This document shows, one piece after another, positions 5,110 to 11,406 of a stretch of 12,516 bases of DNA; positions within the stretch are counted from its first letter, which is position 1, and the number at the start of each line of letters is the position of its first letter. Under the pieces are notes generated by a model that was given only the letters and a program-made list of their open reading frames with translations, was not told the origin of the DNA and did not search any database. This DNA comes from CAYRXE01 sp964428205. Its GTDB lineage: Bacteria; Patescibacteriota; Gracilibacteria; Peribacterales; Peribacteraceae. The DNA lies in NCBI GenBank assembly GCA_964428205.1, contig CAYRXE010000030.1, forward strand, positions 1-12,516, given 5' to 3'. A program made the position numbers and the translations under genes.

Positions 5110-6786
5110 TCAAATGTTCCAGGCCTTTTTCAAATATTCCCCTACCGCACGCTCTGCCGAGAAGTACGAGAGCAATGCAATACTGTGCTTCATACGACGC
5201 AACCAACGACTGCGTTCACGGTTGTAGTAGGCATCGATCACCTGATACTGGAGCTGCGTGTACAAATCCTCGGCGTCCATCTTGCGCGTGTCTTCTTGAT
5301 CAAGAGCGGATGCGAGCGGTCCAATGCGCCAACCGGATTCTGCATCGCGGTCGTACGCTTCGACCCACCAACCATCGAGTGTCGAGAGGTTAATCGTTCC
5401 ATTGAGAGCAGCTTTCATTCCGCTTGTACCAGATGCCTCCATCAAGCGGATAGGAGTGTTGAGCCAGATATCGGCACCAGAGACGAGGAGCTTGGATAAT
5501 TCCGGACGATAGTTCGGCAGGTACACCACTTTCACGGCCCCCTCGAGCTCCTTACTATGCGCAATCATGTGCTTGATGACTTCCTGCGAAAAAGGATCGT
5601 GCGGGTGAGCATTACCGGCGTGAATCACCTGGAGTTTGCCTCCACCGATCTGCCTAAGTCGTTCAATATTTGTATACAGCAATTCTGGCCTCTTGTAGGG
5701 AACAACACGACGTGCGCTACAGAGTGTGAGGACGTTTGGATCCAGCTCGATCCCCGCTTCTTCTTTTACGTATGTAAAGAGCTTCTTCTTGGCACTCACG
5801 TGCGCCTTTTCGAGCGCTTCATCGGGGATAGCCTCAATGGCCTTAGAGAAGACGGAAGGATCTTCCTTCCATCCAGGGAGGTATTGATCGAAGAGTTTGA
5901 CCATGTCTGGGCTCGCCCAATCAATGTGATGCACGCCATTGGTGATGAAGTCGACGGAAGGATTTTGGAGCATGTCGCGCGCCACACCACCGTGGATCTG
6001 CGACACGCCACATGTGTAGCGACTCATCGTCATCGCAAGCTGCGTCATGCTCAGAGCGTCTTGTCCGGCAATCTTTTGGATGTGCCATGGGAGGTTATCG
6101 CCAGCAATTTTATGAGCGAGGTCATACGGGAACACGTCGTGACCAGCTTTCACCGGTGTGTGCGTCGTGAACGCGCAGGACTTTTTGACTTCTGCATCAT
6201 TGAATCCCCTCTCTTTGAGTAATTCCAATGTAAGGAAGGCACAATGCCCTTCGTTCATATGATACGTTTTAACGTCCATATGGCCCAAAGCACGAAGCAT
6301 GCGAATTCCAGCAATGCCGAGCACCAGTTCTTGTCTTATCCTCATCGCCTGATCTCCACCATACAAGTGCTGCGTGATGGTGCGATCTTCCGCATTATTT
6401 TCTGGAAGATTCGTGTCGAGGAAGTACACAGGCACTTCTCCTTTCGAGCGACCCTTGAGCGTGAGCTCCCAGCAACCAACGGTCACACTGCGACCTTCGA
6501 TGGACACTTGTACCGTTTCTTTGAGTTTCTTCAAATGATCCTCCGGCTTCCACGTCGTCTGATCGTACGTCTGTGAACCATCAGGCTTGAGTGACTGATG
6601 GAGATAGCCAAATTGCCAACACATCGTCATGCACGCCACAGGCACTTTCATGTCTGCCGCTGCCTTCATCAAATCACCGGCGAGAATTCCAAGACCACCA
6701 GCAAACGTTGGGATCCCCTCTTTTGGGGCAATCTCCATTGTGAAGTAAGCCACTGAAATTGGGTCTGTTTTTAGATACTGGGACAT
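5110..6786 (-). CDS. glgP: Alpha-glucan (glycogen/maltodextrin) phosphorylase, GT35
   Basis: A 558-aa PLP-dependent phosphorylase that releases glucose 1-phosphate from alpha-1,4-glucans, of the shorter alpha-glucan phosphorylase type rather than the 800-aa GlgP. The N-terminus SVAYFTMEIAPKEGIPTFAG then GLGILAGD (11-38) is characteristic, followed by YHMNEGHCAF (175-184), TTHTPVKAGHDVF (207-219) and CSARRVVPYKRPELL (356-370). The PLP-lysine motif is EASGTSGMKAALNG (450-463), with K458 the Schiff-base lysine. All key motifs are intact. The ATG at 6786 follows a strong promoter; a TTG one codon earlier is rejected. It ends in TGA, where the flanking repeat of the four-helix cassette begins. The divergent phosphohexomutase could convert its product to glucose 6-phosphate. 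Confidence 0.95.
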   Translation of the reverse strand: MSQYLKTDPISVAYFTMEIAPKEGIPTFAGGLGILAGDLMKAAADMKVPVACMTMCWQFGYLHQSLKPDGSQTYDQTTWKPEDHLKKLKETVQVSIEGRSVTVGCWELTLKGRSKGEVPVYFLDTNLPENNAEDRTITQHLYGGDQAMRIRQELVLGIAGIRMLRALGHMDVKTYHMNEGHCAFLTLELLKERGFNDAEVKKSCAFTTHTPVKAGHDVFPYDLAHKIAGDNLPWHIQKIAGQDALSMTQLAMTMSRYTCGVSQIHGGVARDMLQNPSVDFITNGVHHIDWASPDMVKLFDQYLPGWKEDPSVFSKAIEAIPDEALEKAHVSAKKKLFTYVKEEAGIELDPNVLTLCSARRVVPYKRPELLYTNIERLRQIGGGKLQVIHAGNAHPHDPFSQEVIKHMIAHSKELEGAVKVVYLPNYRPELSKLLVSGADIWLNTPIRLMEASGTSGMKAALNGTINLSTLDGWWVEAYDRDAESGWRIGPLASALDQEDTRKMDAEDLYTQLQYQVIDAYYNRERSRWLRRMKHSIALLSYFSAERAVGEYLKKAWNI

Positions 6787-6792
6787 CAAACC

Positions 6793-6821
6793 ATTATAGC
6801 AGAATTTTGGCTTGGGACCAA
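6793..6821 (-). promoter_or_regulatory. Promoter of glgP, consensus extended -10, predicted leaderless
   Basis: On the minus strand a perfect TATAAT (6793-6798) carries an upstream TGC (TGCTATAAT). It is preceded by TTGGTC (6816-6821) at 17 nt and followed by GGTTTG and the ATG at 6786. The A of the ATG is exactly where +1 is expected. This is the clearest leaderless arrangement in the window. Confidence 0.75.
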
Positions 6822-6870
6822 TGTTATTTGCTTGTTTAGATACTCAGAATGATGCTCGTTTCACCTCGTG

Positions 6871-6876
6871 TATCAT
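6871..6876 (+). promoter_or_regulatory. -10 element of the phosphohexomutase gene
   Basis: TATCAT lies 8 nt before the ATG at 6885; the predicted +1 is 0-2 nt before the start codon. No good -35 box is seen at 16-18 nt. It shares a 98-bp divergent control region with glgP, so one regulator could act on both. Confidence 0.5.
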
Positions 6877-6884
6877 GCACCCAC

Positions 6885-8261
6885 ATGACATCGATTGATC
6901 CACACATTTTCCGCGCCTACGACATCCGCGGTAAGGCCCTCACGCAACTCACGGAGCATGCAGCCGAGAAGATCGGCCATGCGTTTGGCACCGTGCTCAG
7001 GAGTATCTACCAGAAGAATCACCCCATGGTGATCCTGGGTCGTGATGCACGCACGCACAGTCCGCTGCTGGAAGAAGCTGCGCGTCGTGGACTCAAGGCT
7101 GCAGGTTGTTATGTGCTGGATATTGGCATGACGCCAAGCCCGGTGAACTACTTCACCATTTGTCAGTTAAAAGTGGATGGAGGTGTGCAGATCACGGCGA
7201 GTCATAACCCCAAAGACGATAACGGTGTGAAGTTGCAGATCCGCGATGCAGAAGCATTCAGCGGTGATGAGCTACAGCAACTGCGTATGCAAATTGATCG
7301 CGAGGATTTTGTGATGGGGGAAGGCACGCAGGAAGAGATTGATGCGGTGTCACCCTATCTCGATTTTTTGAAAAAGACCTTTGGGGAGTGTGCGAAAGGA
7401 AAGAAAATTGTGGTCGACTGTGGAAACGGCGTCACCGGACCTGTGTACGTGCAGGCACTCAAGAATGCAGGCGCTGAGGTCGTGGAGATGTACACCGAAC
7501 CTGATGGTAATTTTCCCAATCACCAACCAGACCCCAGTAAGTGGGACACCCTCAAAGAACTCCAAGATCGTGTGAAGAGTGAAGGTGCTGATCTTGGGTT
7601 TGGCTTCGATGGCGATGGAGACCGCGTGGGCGTTGTGGACGGTGCAGGAAGGATTCGTACGGCTGATGAAATCTTGCTATTACTCGCCGAAGATCACCTC
7701 AAAAGGCACAAGGGTGCACCCGTGATTTTTACCGTCAGTAACAGCGGAATTCTGAACACAGAAATTACTCGACTTGGTGGCAAGCCCATCATGGCGAAAG
7801 TAGGTCACTCCTTTGTGGAGCACGCCATGCGCGAGCACAACGCACTCCTCGGCGGTGAGCAATCAGGACACTTCTTCTGCAGCGAAGACTACTTCGGCTT
7901 CGATGATGCACTCGTTGCGTCTCTCAGGTTCCTCAAGGCTCTCGATGGTGCTTCGGTGAGTGAAGCCATGAGTAGTTTCCCCAAGGTCTACCAAGCACCT
8001 GAGCGTCGCCCACACTGTCCCGATAACAAGAAAGCGGAAGTTGTGAAACAGGTGACCGAGAGTTTCCAAAAGAGTTATCCCGTCATCACACTCGATGGCG
8101 CACGCATCGACTTTGGAGATGGCGCTTGGGCAGGCATTCGCATGAGTAATACATCGCCGTGTTTGAGCATTTGTATCGAAGCAAGGACCGAAGACAAGCT
8201 CGCAGAGGTCGAGAAGCTCGTTCTTGCCGAAATGCAAAAGTATCCCGAAGTCGAACTCTAA
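6885..8261 (+). CDS. Phosphomannomutase/phosphoglucomutase (alpha-D-phosphohexomutase)
   Basis: A 458-aa enzyme interconverting hexose 1- and 6-phosphates. All four family active-site motifs are present: phosphoserine loop TASHNPKDDNG with S106, Mg-binding loop DGDGDR at 242-247, sugar-recognition loop GGEQSGH at 323-329, and the phosphate-binding R419-M-SNTSP of domain 4. The GEQSG loop fits the bifunctional PMM/PGM (AlgC/ManB-like) group rather than a glucosamine mutase, but the preferred sugar cannot be fixed from sequence. The start is the ATG at 6885, giving MTSIDPHIFRAYDIRG, the usual family opening; an in-frame ATG at 6849 lies upstream of the -10 box. Divergent from glgP, it would feed glycogen-derived glucose 1-phosphate to glycolysis or supply sugar nucleotides. 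Confidence 0.95.
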   Translation: MTSIDPHIFRAYDIRGKALTQLTEHAAEKIGHAFGTVLRSIYQKNHPMVILGRDARTHSPLLEEAARRGLKAAGCYVLDIGMTPSPVNYFTICQLKVDGGVQITASHNPKDDNGVKLQIRDAEAFSGDELQQLRMQIDREDFVMGEGTQEEIDAVSPYLDFLKKTFGECAKGKKIVVDCGNGVTGPVYVQALKNAGAEVVEMYTEPDGNFPNHQPDPSKWDTLKELQDRVKSEGADLGFGFDGDGDRVGVVDGAGRIRTADEILLLLAEDHLKRHKGAPVIFTVSNSGILNTEITRLGGKPIMAKVGHSFVEHAMREHNALLGGEQSGHFFCSEDYFGFDDALVASLRFLKALDGASVSEAMSSFPKVYQAPERRPHCPDNKKAEVVKQVTESFQKSYPVITLDGARIDFGDGAWAGIRMSNTSPCLSICIEARTEDKLAEVEKLVLAEMQKYPEVEL

Positions 8262-8276
8262 ATGGTTGTTTGAGGG

Positions 8277-8305
8277 CTGACTGCCAGCAAACTCTCTGCT
8301 AGTCT
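8277..8305 (+). promoter_or_regulatory. Candidate promoter of the 48-aa gene
   Basis: CTGACT (8277-8282; 4 of 6 match to TTGACA), a 17-nt spacer and TAGTCT (8300-8305) with TGC directly upstream. The hexamer ends 9 nt before the ATG at 8315. The -10 is weak but the TGC extension matches two stronger promoters in the window. Confidence 0.4.
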
Positions 8306-8314
8306 GCCCCGGCT

Positions 8315-8461
8315 ATGTGGCCTTTTCGTAAGAAAAAAGAGGACAAGAAGCAAAAGATCCTGCGACGTGTCGTAGCAGGTGTCATCATTGGTAGTGCTAT
8401 TGGTTCCATCGTCGGTAAGAAGATGATGGAGAAACACGAGAAAGAAGACGAGGAAGAATAA
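8315..8461 (+). CDS. Small 48-aa glycine-zipper membrane protein
   Basis: The protein begins MWPFRKKKEDKKQKILRR, a strongly basic cytosolic head. One hydrophobic segment follows, VVAGVIIGSAIGSIVG (19-34), with glycine/alanine spacing (G22, G26, G30, G34) typical of a glycine-zipper helix. The tail KKMMEKHEKEDEEE ends highly acidic. This head-helix-tail pattern resembles YtxH-type small envelope proteins, though it is too short for a firm family call. The start is the only ATG in frame, 9 nt after a -10-like box, and the stop TAA is 22 nt before the next gene. It is too small for many gene finders, but its charge segregation and glycine period make a chance ORF unlikely. Confidence 0.7.
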   Translation: MWPFRKKKEDKKQKILRRVVAGVIIGSAIGSIVGKKMMEKHEKEDEEE

Positions 8462-8464
8462 GGG

Positions 8465-8473
8465 TGCTAGTGT
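8465..8473 (+). promoter_or_regulatory. Candidate extended -10 of the 162-aa gene
   Basis: TGC followed by TAGTGT (8468-8473) ends 10 nt before the ATG at 8484. It is nearly the same as the element before the 48-aa gene (TGCTAGTCT). There is no clear -35. Both genes could also be co-transcribed from the upstream promoter. Confidence 0.3.
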
Positions 8474-8483
8474 GGGTCCCTTT

Positions 8484-8972
8484 ATGATGAACCATATCGT
8501 CCCTTTTTTAGGCAAAGAAGTTGAAGATCAACTGGATGAGCTAGGACAGCAGTTAATGGAAATTGAACGTGAGCGTGAGCGAGAAGATGACGAAAGTCTT
8601 CGTATTTCAGCAAATAATGTACGGAGAAGAATGAGCGCTCTCTTGAGGGGAGAAGATCCTGAAACACTAAAGCACGTGCCATGGAGAAGAATTAGTTTTG
8701 CGGAAGAATTGAAAATACACGAAGAGTCTGTGCGTAAAAGAAAAGAAGAAACTGCGCTCTGCACAAGAATGTGTGGCACGCATGTTGTGATTATTGAATA
8801 CGTAGACGACACAAATGTCGTCGAGACAGAAACAGAGGCAGAAGTTATGCAAGTTATTGACCATCAAGTACTTCTCCGCACAACACACTCGCGAGAATTT
8901 TTCCTGATGTCAGTGCACCACTTTGTCGAAAGATTTGAAGACAACGAAATCCACATCAATGTGTTTGAATAG
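8484..8972 (+). CDS. Hypothetical 162-aa protein with charged coiled-coil N-terminus
   Basis: I do not recognise this family. From the ATG at 8484 the protein opens MMNHIVPFLGKEVEDQLDEL, continues with a highly charged helix (LMEIEREREREDDESLRISA) likely to form a coiled coil, then a basic stretch with NNVRRRMSALLRGEDPETLK. The C-terminal half (from about 97) looks like an alpha/beta domain: GTHVVIIEYVDDTNVVET, AEVMQVIDHQVLLRTTH, REFFLMSVHHFVERF, ending EIHINVFE. It has no membrane segment or signal peptide. AGA codons and A-rich codon use differ from neighbouring genes and hint at recent acquisition or low expression. A GTG at 8472 would add four residues but overlaps the -10-like box. The stop is 11 bp from the stop of the convergent asparaginase-like gene. 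Confidence 0.75.
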   Translation: MMNHIVPFLGKEVEDQLDELGQQLMEIEREREREDDESLRISANNVRRRMSALLRGEDPETLKHVPWRRISFAEELKIHEESVRKRKEETALCTRMCGTHVVIIEYVDDTNVVETETEAEVMQVIDHQVLLRTTHSREFFLMSVHHFVERFEDNEIHINVFE

Positions 8973-8983
8973 ATCAATCGCGA

Positions 8984-9976
8984 CTACTCATCCATCTCCC
9001 CGACGAGATTTTTCTCCATAAGTTCACGGAGTCTCGCAGGTGTCTTTGCCTGTGTGAGCGCCCACATGAGTTTCACGAACGCACATTCGTAGCTCATGTT
9101 CTTGCCCGAGATCACGCCCACTTCTTCGAACGCCAATTGCTTGCGGTAGCGCTCCAGGTCGATGGACCCACGAAGTAGCTGACTGACCATTACCACGGGA
9201 ATATTCATCTTCTTGGCAGCCTTGAGCCACTCAAAGAGCGACTCGGGCACCATGCCCGGGCCGTATGCACGCATCACAATGCCGTGAGGCTTCATGGCGA
9301 GGATGCCATCCAGGTATGCACGAGAGATTCCCGGCGTGAGCGTGAGGATCACGACGTTTGGATCGAACATCGGCTTACTCAGGAGCGTTCGCTTGCGGCG
9401 AACCGTACGCCATGGATGCTGACGAAGATCACTGCTGAATTCTGCAAGTGGGGGGAAGCGCGGACTATCAAATGTCTGGAGCATGGATTGCTCCACCTTC
9501 TTTGCGCGGACTCCACGAAGGACTGTCGGACCAAGCACGACACACACTTCTGCAATATCGAGCTGCGCCGCGCGAATGGCGAAGATCAAGTTCATGCGAC
9601 CATCACCTGCCATGTCGTTGATGGGCAGAAGCGCACCCGTGAGAATGACGGGTTTGCTCAAGTTCTGGAGCGCGAATGAAAGCGCACACGCGGTATACGT
9701 CATGGTGTTTGTTCCGTGCACGACCACAAAGCCCTCGAACTTGTCGTAGTTTTCTTCAATGCATTTTGCGATCGCCACCCAGTGATCAGGCGTAACTTCG
9801 GAAGAACCGACGTTACTAATAGAGAAGAACTCGAGGGAGACTTCTTTTTGTAACTCCGGAATAGCTTTGTGAATGACAGCCAAAGACTCCATCGGCTCAA
9901 TGCGATTCGTCTTCTGGTTCATCACCATGCCGATGGATCCACCGACGTAGAGGAGAGCGAGTTTTACTCGTGGCAT
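8984..9976 (-). CDS. L-asparaginase-like protein (asparaginase/glutaminase family) with altered active site
   Basis: A 330-aa protein aligning by eye over its full length with cytosolic type I L-asparaginase (E. coli AnsA, 338 aa), which hydrolyses Asn to Asp and ammonia. Family landmarks are YVGGSIGM (10-17), GFVVVHGTNTMTYTACALSF (82-101), KPVILTGALLPINDMAGDGR (108-127), RGVRAKKVEQ (154-163) and RAYGPGMVPE (236-245). Two catalytic positions deviate: the nucleophile Thr of TGGT is S14 (preceded by V11, not T), and the Thr-Asp pair of HGTDT is T89-N90. The active-site Lys is retained (K160 or K159). Ser can act as nucleophile, but Asn in place of the Asp that binds the substrate amino group suggests a changed or lost substrate preference. 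The ATG at 9976 gives MPRVKLALLYVGG; longer readings are rejected. Confidence 0.9.
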   Translation of the reverse strand: MPRVKLALLYVGGSIGMVMNQKTNRIEPMESLAVIHKAIPELQKEVSLEFFSISNVGSSEVTPDHWVAIAKCIEENYDKFEGFVVVHGTNTMTYTACALSFALQNLSKPVILTGALLPINDMAGDGRMNLIFAIRAAQLDIAEVCVVLGPTVLRGVRAKKVEQSMLQTFDSPRFPPLAEFSSDLRQHPWRTVRRKRTLLSKPMFDPNVVILTLTPGISRAYLDGILAMKPHGIVMRAYGPGMVPESLFEWLKAAKKMNIPVVMVSQLLRGSIDLERYRKQLAFEEVGVISGKNMSYECAFVKLMWALTQAKTPARLRELMEKNLVGEMDE

Positions 9977-9983
9977 CCCAAGC

Positions 9984-10011
9984 AGCCTATCCTTATTAAC
10001 AAATGGTTCAA
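9984..10011 (-). promoter_or_regulatory. Candidate promoter of the asparaginase-like gene
   Basis: On the minus strand TTGAAC (10006-10011), a 16-nt spacer and TAGGCT (9984-9989) lie 7 nt before the ATG at 9976, again placing +1 almost on the start codon. The -10 hexamer is weak. Confidence 0.4.
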
Positions 10012-10148
10012 GACTCCAAGAAAAGAAAAGCAAATAAAACAAGTCATCGCAAAGGAGTGGGTCTCGTGGGCCCCGCTCCTGAAGCGATCCGATTGAGGGA
10101 AGGGGTTGGCCCGCGGAGGGGAAACCGTAGGTTTCCCACCCGCGAATT

Positions 10149-10190
10149 AAAAAAACCCCGCCCTCTCTTCTCTCGAAGTGATGAACGGGG
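10149..10190 (-). terminator. Possible minus-strand terminator inside the structured region
   Basis: Read on the minus strand, CCCCG (10190-10186) pairs with CGGGG (10160-10156). An inner CTTC/GAAG hairpin lies between them, and T7 (10155-10149) follows. The loop is large, so termination would be modest. No minus-strand gene lies directly upstream. It may block antisense transcription toward the asparaginase gene. On the + strand the same CCCCG/CGGGG pairing would compete with the 9-bp closing stem that starts at 10185. Confidence 0.35.
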
Positions 10191-10440
10191 TAGTGGTGCC
10201 ACTCTGGCTAATTTGGCCAGTGTGGACGGTGAACTGTGACAAGCAGTTCGCCTCCCTACCCTGTGGTCGAATTTGGAGTCGACCGGCTTGTTTGTATATG
10301 TGTAGGTATCCCTACCCGGGAATCAGGTCGTCCATATGCCTGGAGCGATGGCTGTGTGTGTTTGTTCACTCCGTAAAGAGTGTTGTCGAGATCCCTCTAG
10401 TTTGGAGGAAACCTCAGAAGCGGTGTCTGGCCGCTGGTGA

Positions 10441-10528
10441 GGCAGGGAGAGGTGAGGGGTGAACAATTCGGAAATGTGCCCGTAATGGGTTATCCGTTGT
10501 CATCCCTCGCACCTCCCTGCCAGTTTTT
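10441..10528 (+). terminator. Long imperfect hairpin with T5 tail ending the structured RNA
   Basis: Pairing from the base: GGCAGGGA/TCCCTGCC (10441-10448, 10514-10521), GGT/ACC, GAGGGGTG/CATCCCTC (10454-10461, 10501-10508), ACAA/TTGT, CGGA/TCCG, and CCC/GGG around GTAAT. AG and then TTTTT (10524-10528) follow. The stem is longer than a usual terminator and may also be a functional domain. Its first GG is shared with the alternative stem CCTCA/TGAGG, so the two folds compete, as in attenuators. Confidence 0.5.
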
Positions 10529-10592
10529 GTTCAGGAGTAGGTCGAGGCTGAAAAAGAGCAAATCCCACCAGTATAGCAAAAATTGCTCTCTT

Positions 10593-11243
10593 ATGCAATC
10601 ATGGGACAAATCCCAACTCATGACTCAGGACCCTACATATTTGGCTTCGGTAAAAGGAAAACTCGTCCTTCTCATCGGACCGAGCGGAGTAGGTAAAAGC
10701 GTCATACTCAAGAAACTGAGGGCAAAACACCCGGAATTGCACTTCCCCAAGTCCGCAACAACACGCACTAGGAGACCGGGAGAAGGTGATGAGATCTATC
10801 ACTTCGTATCCGACAGCGAGATGGACACACTGATTGCGAACGACAAAGTGCTCGAATGGGCCACGGTCCATGGTGGAGCACGTTACGCAACGTTGATTGA
10901 TGAGATCATTCCACCCATCGAACAAGGTAAAACCGTGGTGCGCGAAGTCGACGTACAAGGCTTCGACAGTATTCACGATGATGCGCGCTTCCAAGGTGAC
11001 GCAGCACCGTACAGACTCCAAACGATCTTCCTCCTCCCAGAAAGTAAGGAGCAATTATTGGCGCACATAGAGAAGAGAGCACCGATGACGAAAGAAGAAT
11101 TGGCAAAACGTATGGAGAGCATGGAAAAAGAACTGTCATACGCTGCAGTTTGTGATGAGAAAATCGTGAATCCCGAAGGCAAACTCGAAGAGACTTTTGG
11201 CAAGATAGAACAGTTGATTCTCGGTAACACGGGAAGGAACTGA
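10593..11243 (+). CDS. gmk: Guanylate kinase
   Basis: A 216-aa enzyme converting GMP and ATP to GDP and ADP. The P-loop GPSGVGKS is at 29-36, and the GMP-binding arginines lie in SATTRTRRPGE (54-64; R58 and R61), followed by IYHFVSDSEMDTL and VLEWATVHGG (86-95). The acidic EVDVQG is at 118-123 and a C-terminal lid follows. The loop after VLEWATVHG reads GARYAT where the family usually has NYYGT/S, so one GMP-contacting Tyr appears replaced. Two starts are possible: the ATG at 10593, 15 nt after a TATAGC hexamer (10572-10577), or the ATG at 10620, which gives 207 aa, the usual family length. Neither has a Shine-Dalgarno sequence. The gene lies about 65 nt after the terminator-like end of the structured RNA, so it is probably transcribed separately or controlled by readthrough. 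Confidence 0.93.
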   Translation: MQSWDKSQLMTQDPTYLASVKGKLVLLIGPSGVGKSVILKKLRAKHPELHFPKSATTRTRRPGEGDEIYHFVSDSEMDTLIANDKVLEWATVHGGARYATLIDEIIPPIEQGKTVVREVDVQGFDSIHDDARFQGDAAPYRLQTIFLLPESKEQLLAHIEKRAPMTKEELAKRMESMEKELSYAAVCDEKIVNPEGKLEETFGKIEQLILGNTGRN

Positions 11244-11290
11244 ACCGCACAGACGAATACGATGATCGAATACGTGTTTTTGTTTATGGT

Positions 11291-11330
11291 AAGCCAAAAA
11301 GTGTGATCACAATTCTACCACTTTTTAGGG
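11291..11330 (+). terminator. Hairpin terminator downstream of gmk, with palindromic core
   Basis: AAAAAGTG (11296-11303) pairs with CACTTTTT (11319-11326), giving an A-tract/T-tract stem that could end transcription in both directions. Flanking GCC and GGGC can extend it. The loop holds a perfect palindrome TGTGATCACA (11302-11311), which could instead be an operator. The GC content of the stem is low, so strength is uncertain. The rest of the 163-nt gap to the next gene holds only its promoter. Confidence 0.5.
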
Positions 11331-11349
11331 CATCCTCAACACAGGTGCT

Positions 11350-11378
11350 TTGACCAAAAAGTCGTCCCGAAAGACAAT
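11350..11378 (+). promoter_or_regulatory. Promoter of the secreted Cys-rich protein gene
   Basis: TTGACC (11350-11355, 5 of 6 match), a 17-nt spacer and GACAAT (11373-11378, 4 of 6 match). The predicted leader is about 22 nt with no Shine-Dalgarno sequence. Unlike most genes here this would not be leaderless. Confidence 0.5.
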
Positions 11379-11406
11379 CTGAGAGTCATTTTTCTCCTAT
11401 CCCTGT

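Larger units (their letters stand above)
10047..10529 (+). ncRNA. Unidentified highly structured RNA region upstream of gmk
   Basis: This stretch has no credible gene and is almost entirely base-paired. Stems: GGAGTGGG/CCCGCTCC (10054-10061, 10072-10079), extended by TCGC/GCGA; a 13-bp hairpin at 10112-10144; a 9-bp closing stem 10185-10193 with 10256-10264, enclosing hairpins 10199-10225 and 10228-10252 (GGTGAACTG/CAGTTCGCC) as a three-way junction; GGTCGA/TCGACC (10265-10284); GTATATG/CATATGC (10294-10300, 10333-10339) around GTAGG/CCTAC; CACTC/GAGTG (10367-10382); CCTC/GAGG (10394-10408); CCTCA plus AGCGG with CCGCT plus TGAGG (10412-10442). It ends in a terminator-like hairpin. Several stems contain G-T pairs that are wobbles only on the + strand, which sets the direction. 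Universal motifs of RNase P RNA, tmRNA and SRP RNA were not found. The mature 5' end is uncertain: 10185 or 10047. Confidence 0.6.

Noticed and set aside
5110..5112. UGA recoded as glycine
   Set aside because: glgP and nusB end at TGA at positions fitting their families, and no gene contains in-frame TGA. The standard code explains the window.
8268..8292. GTTTG...CAAAC hairpin after the mutase gene as a terminator
   Set aside because: The stem is interrupted by mismatches and there is no T-tract. It overlaps the -35 of the next gene.
10003..10462. ORFs of 75-94 codons across the structured region
   Set aside because: They are rich in Arg, Gly, Trp and Cys with no domain pattern, run across stable stems, and none has a promoter or convincing start.
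10185..10529. RNase P RNA, tmRNA or SRP RNA as the identity of the structured region
   Set aside because: The RNase P core strings (GAGGAAAGTCC and ACAGAA...GGCTTA), the tmRNA tRNA-like ends with a CCA, and the SRP GGAA loop context were not found on either strand. GGAGTCGACCGG at 10275-10286 resembles the tmRNA 5' motif but lies in a simple 6-bp hairpin with no matching T arm.
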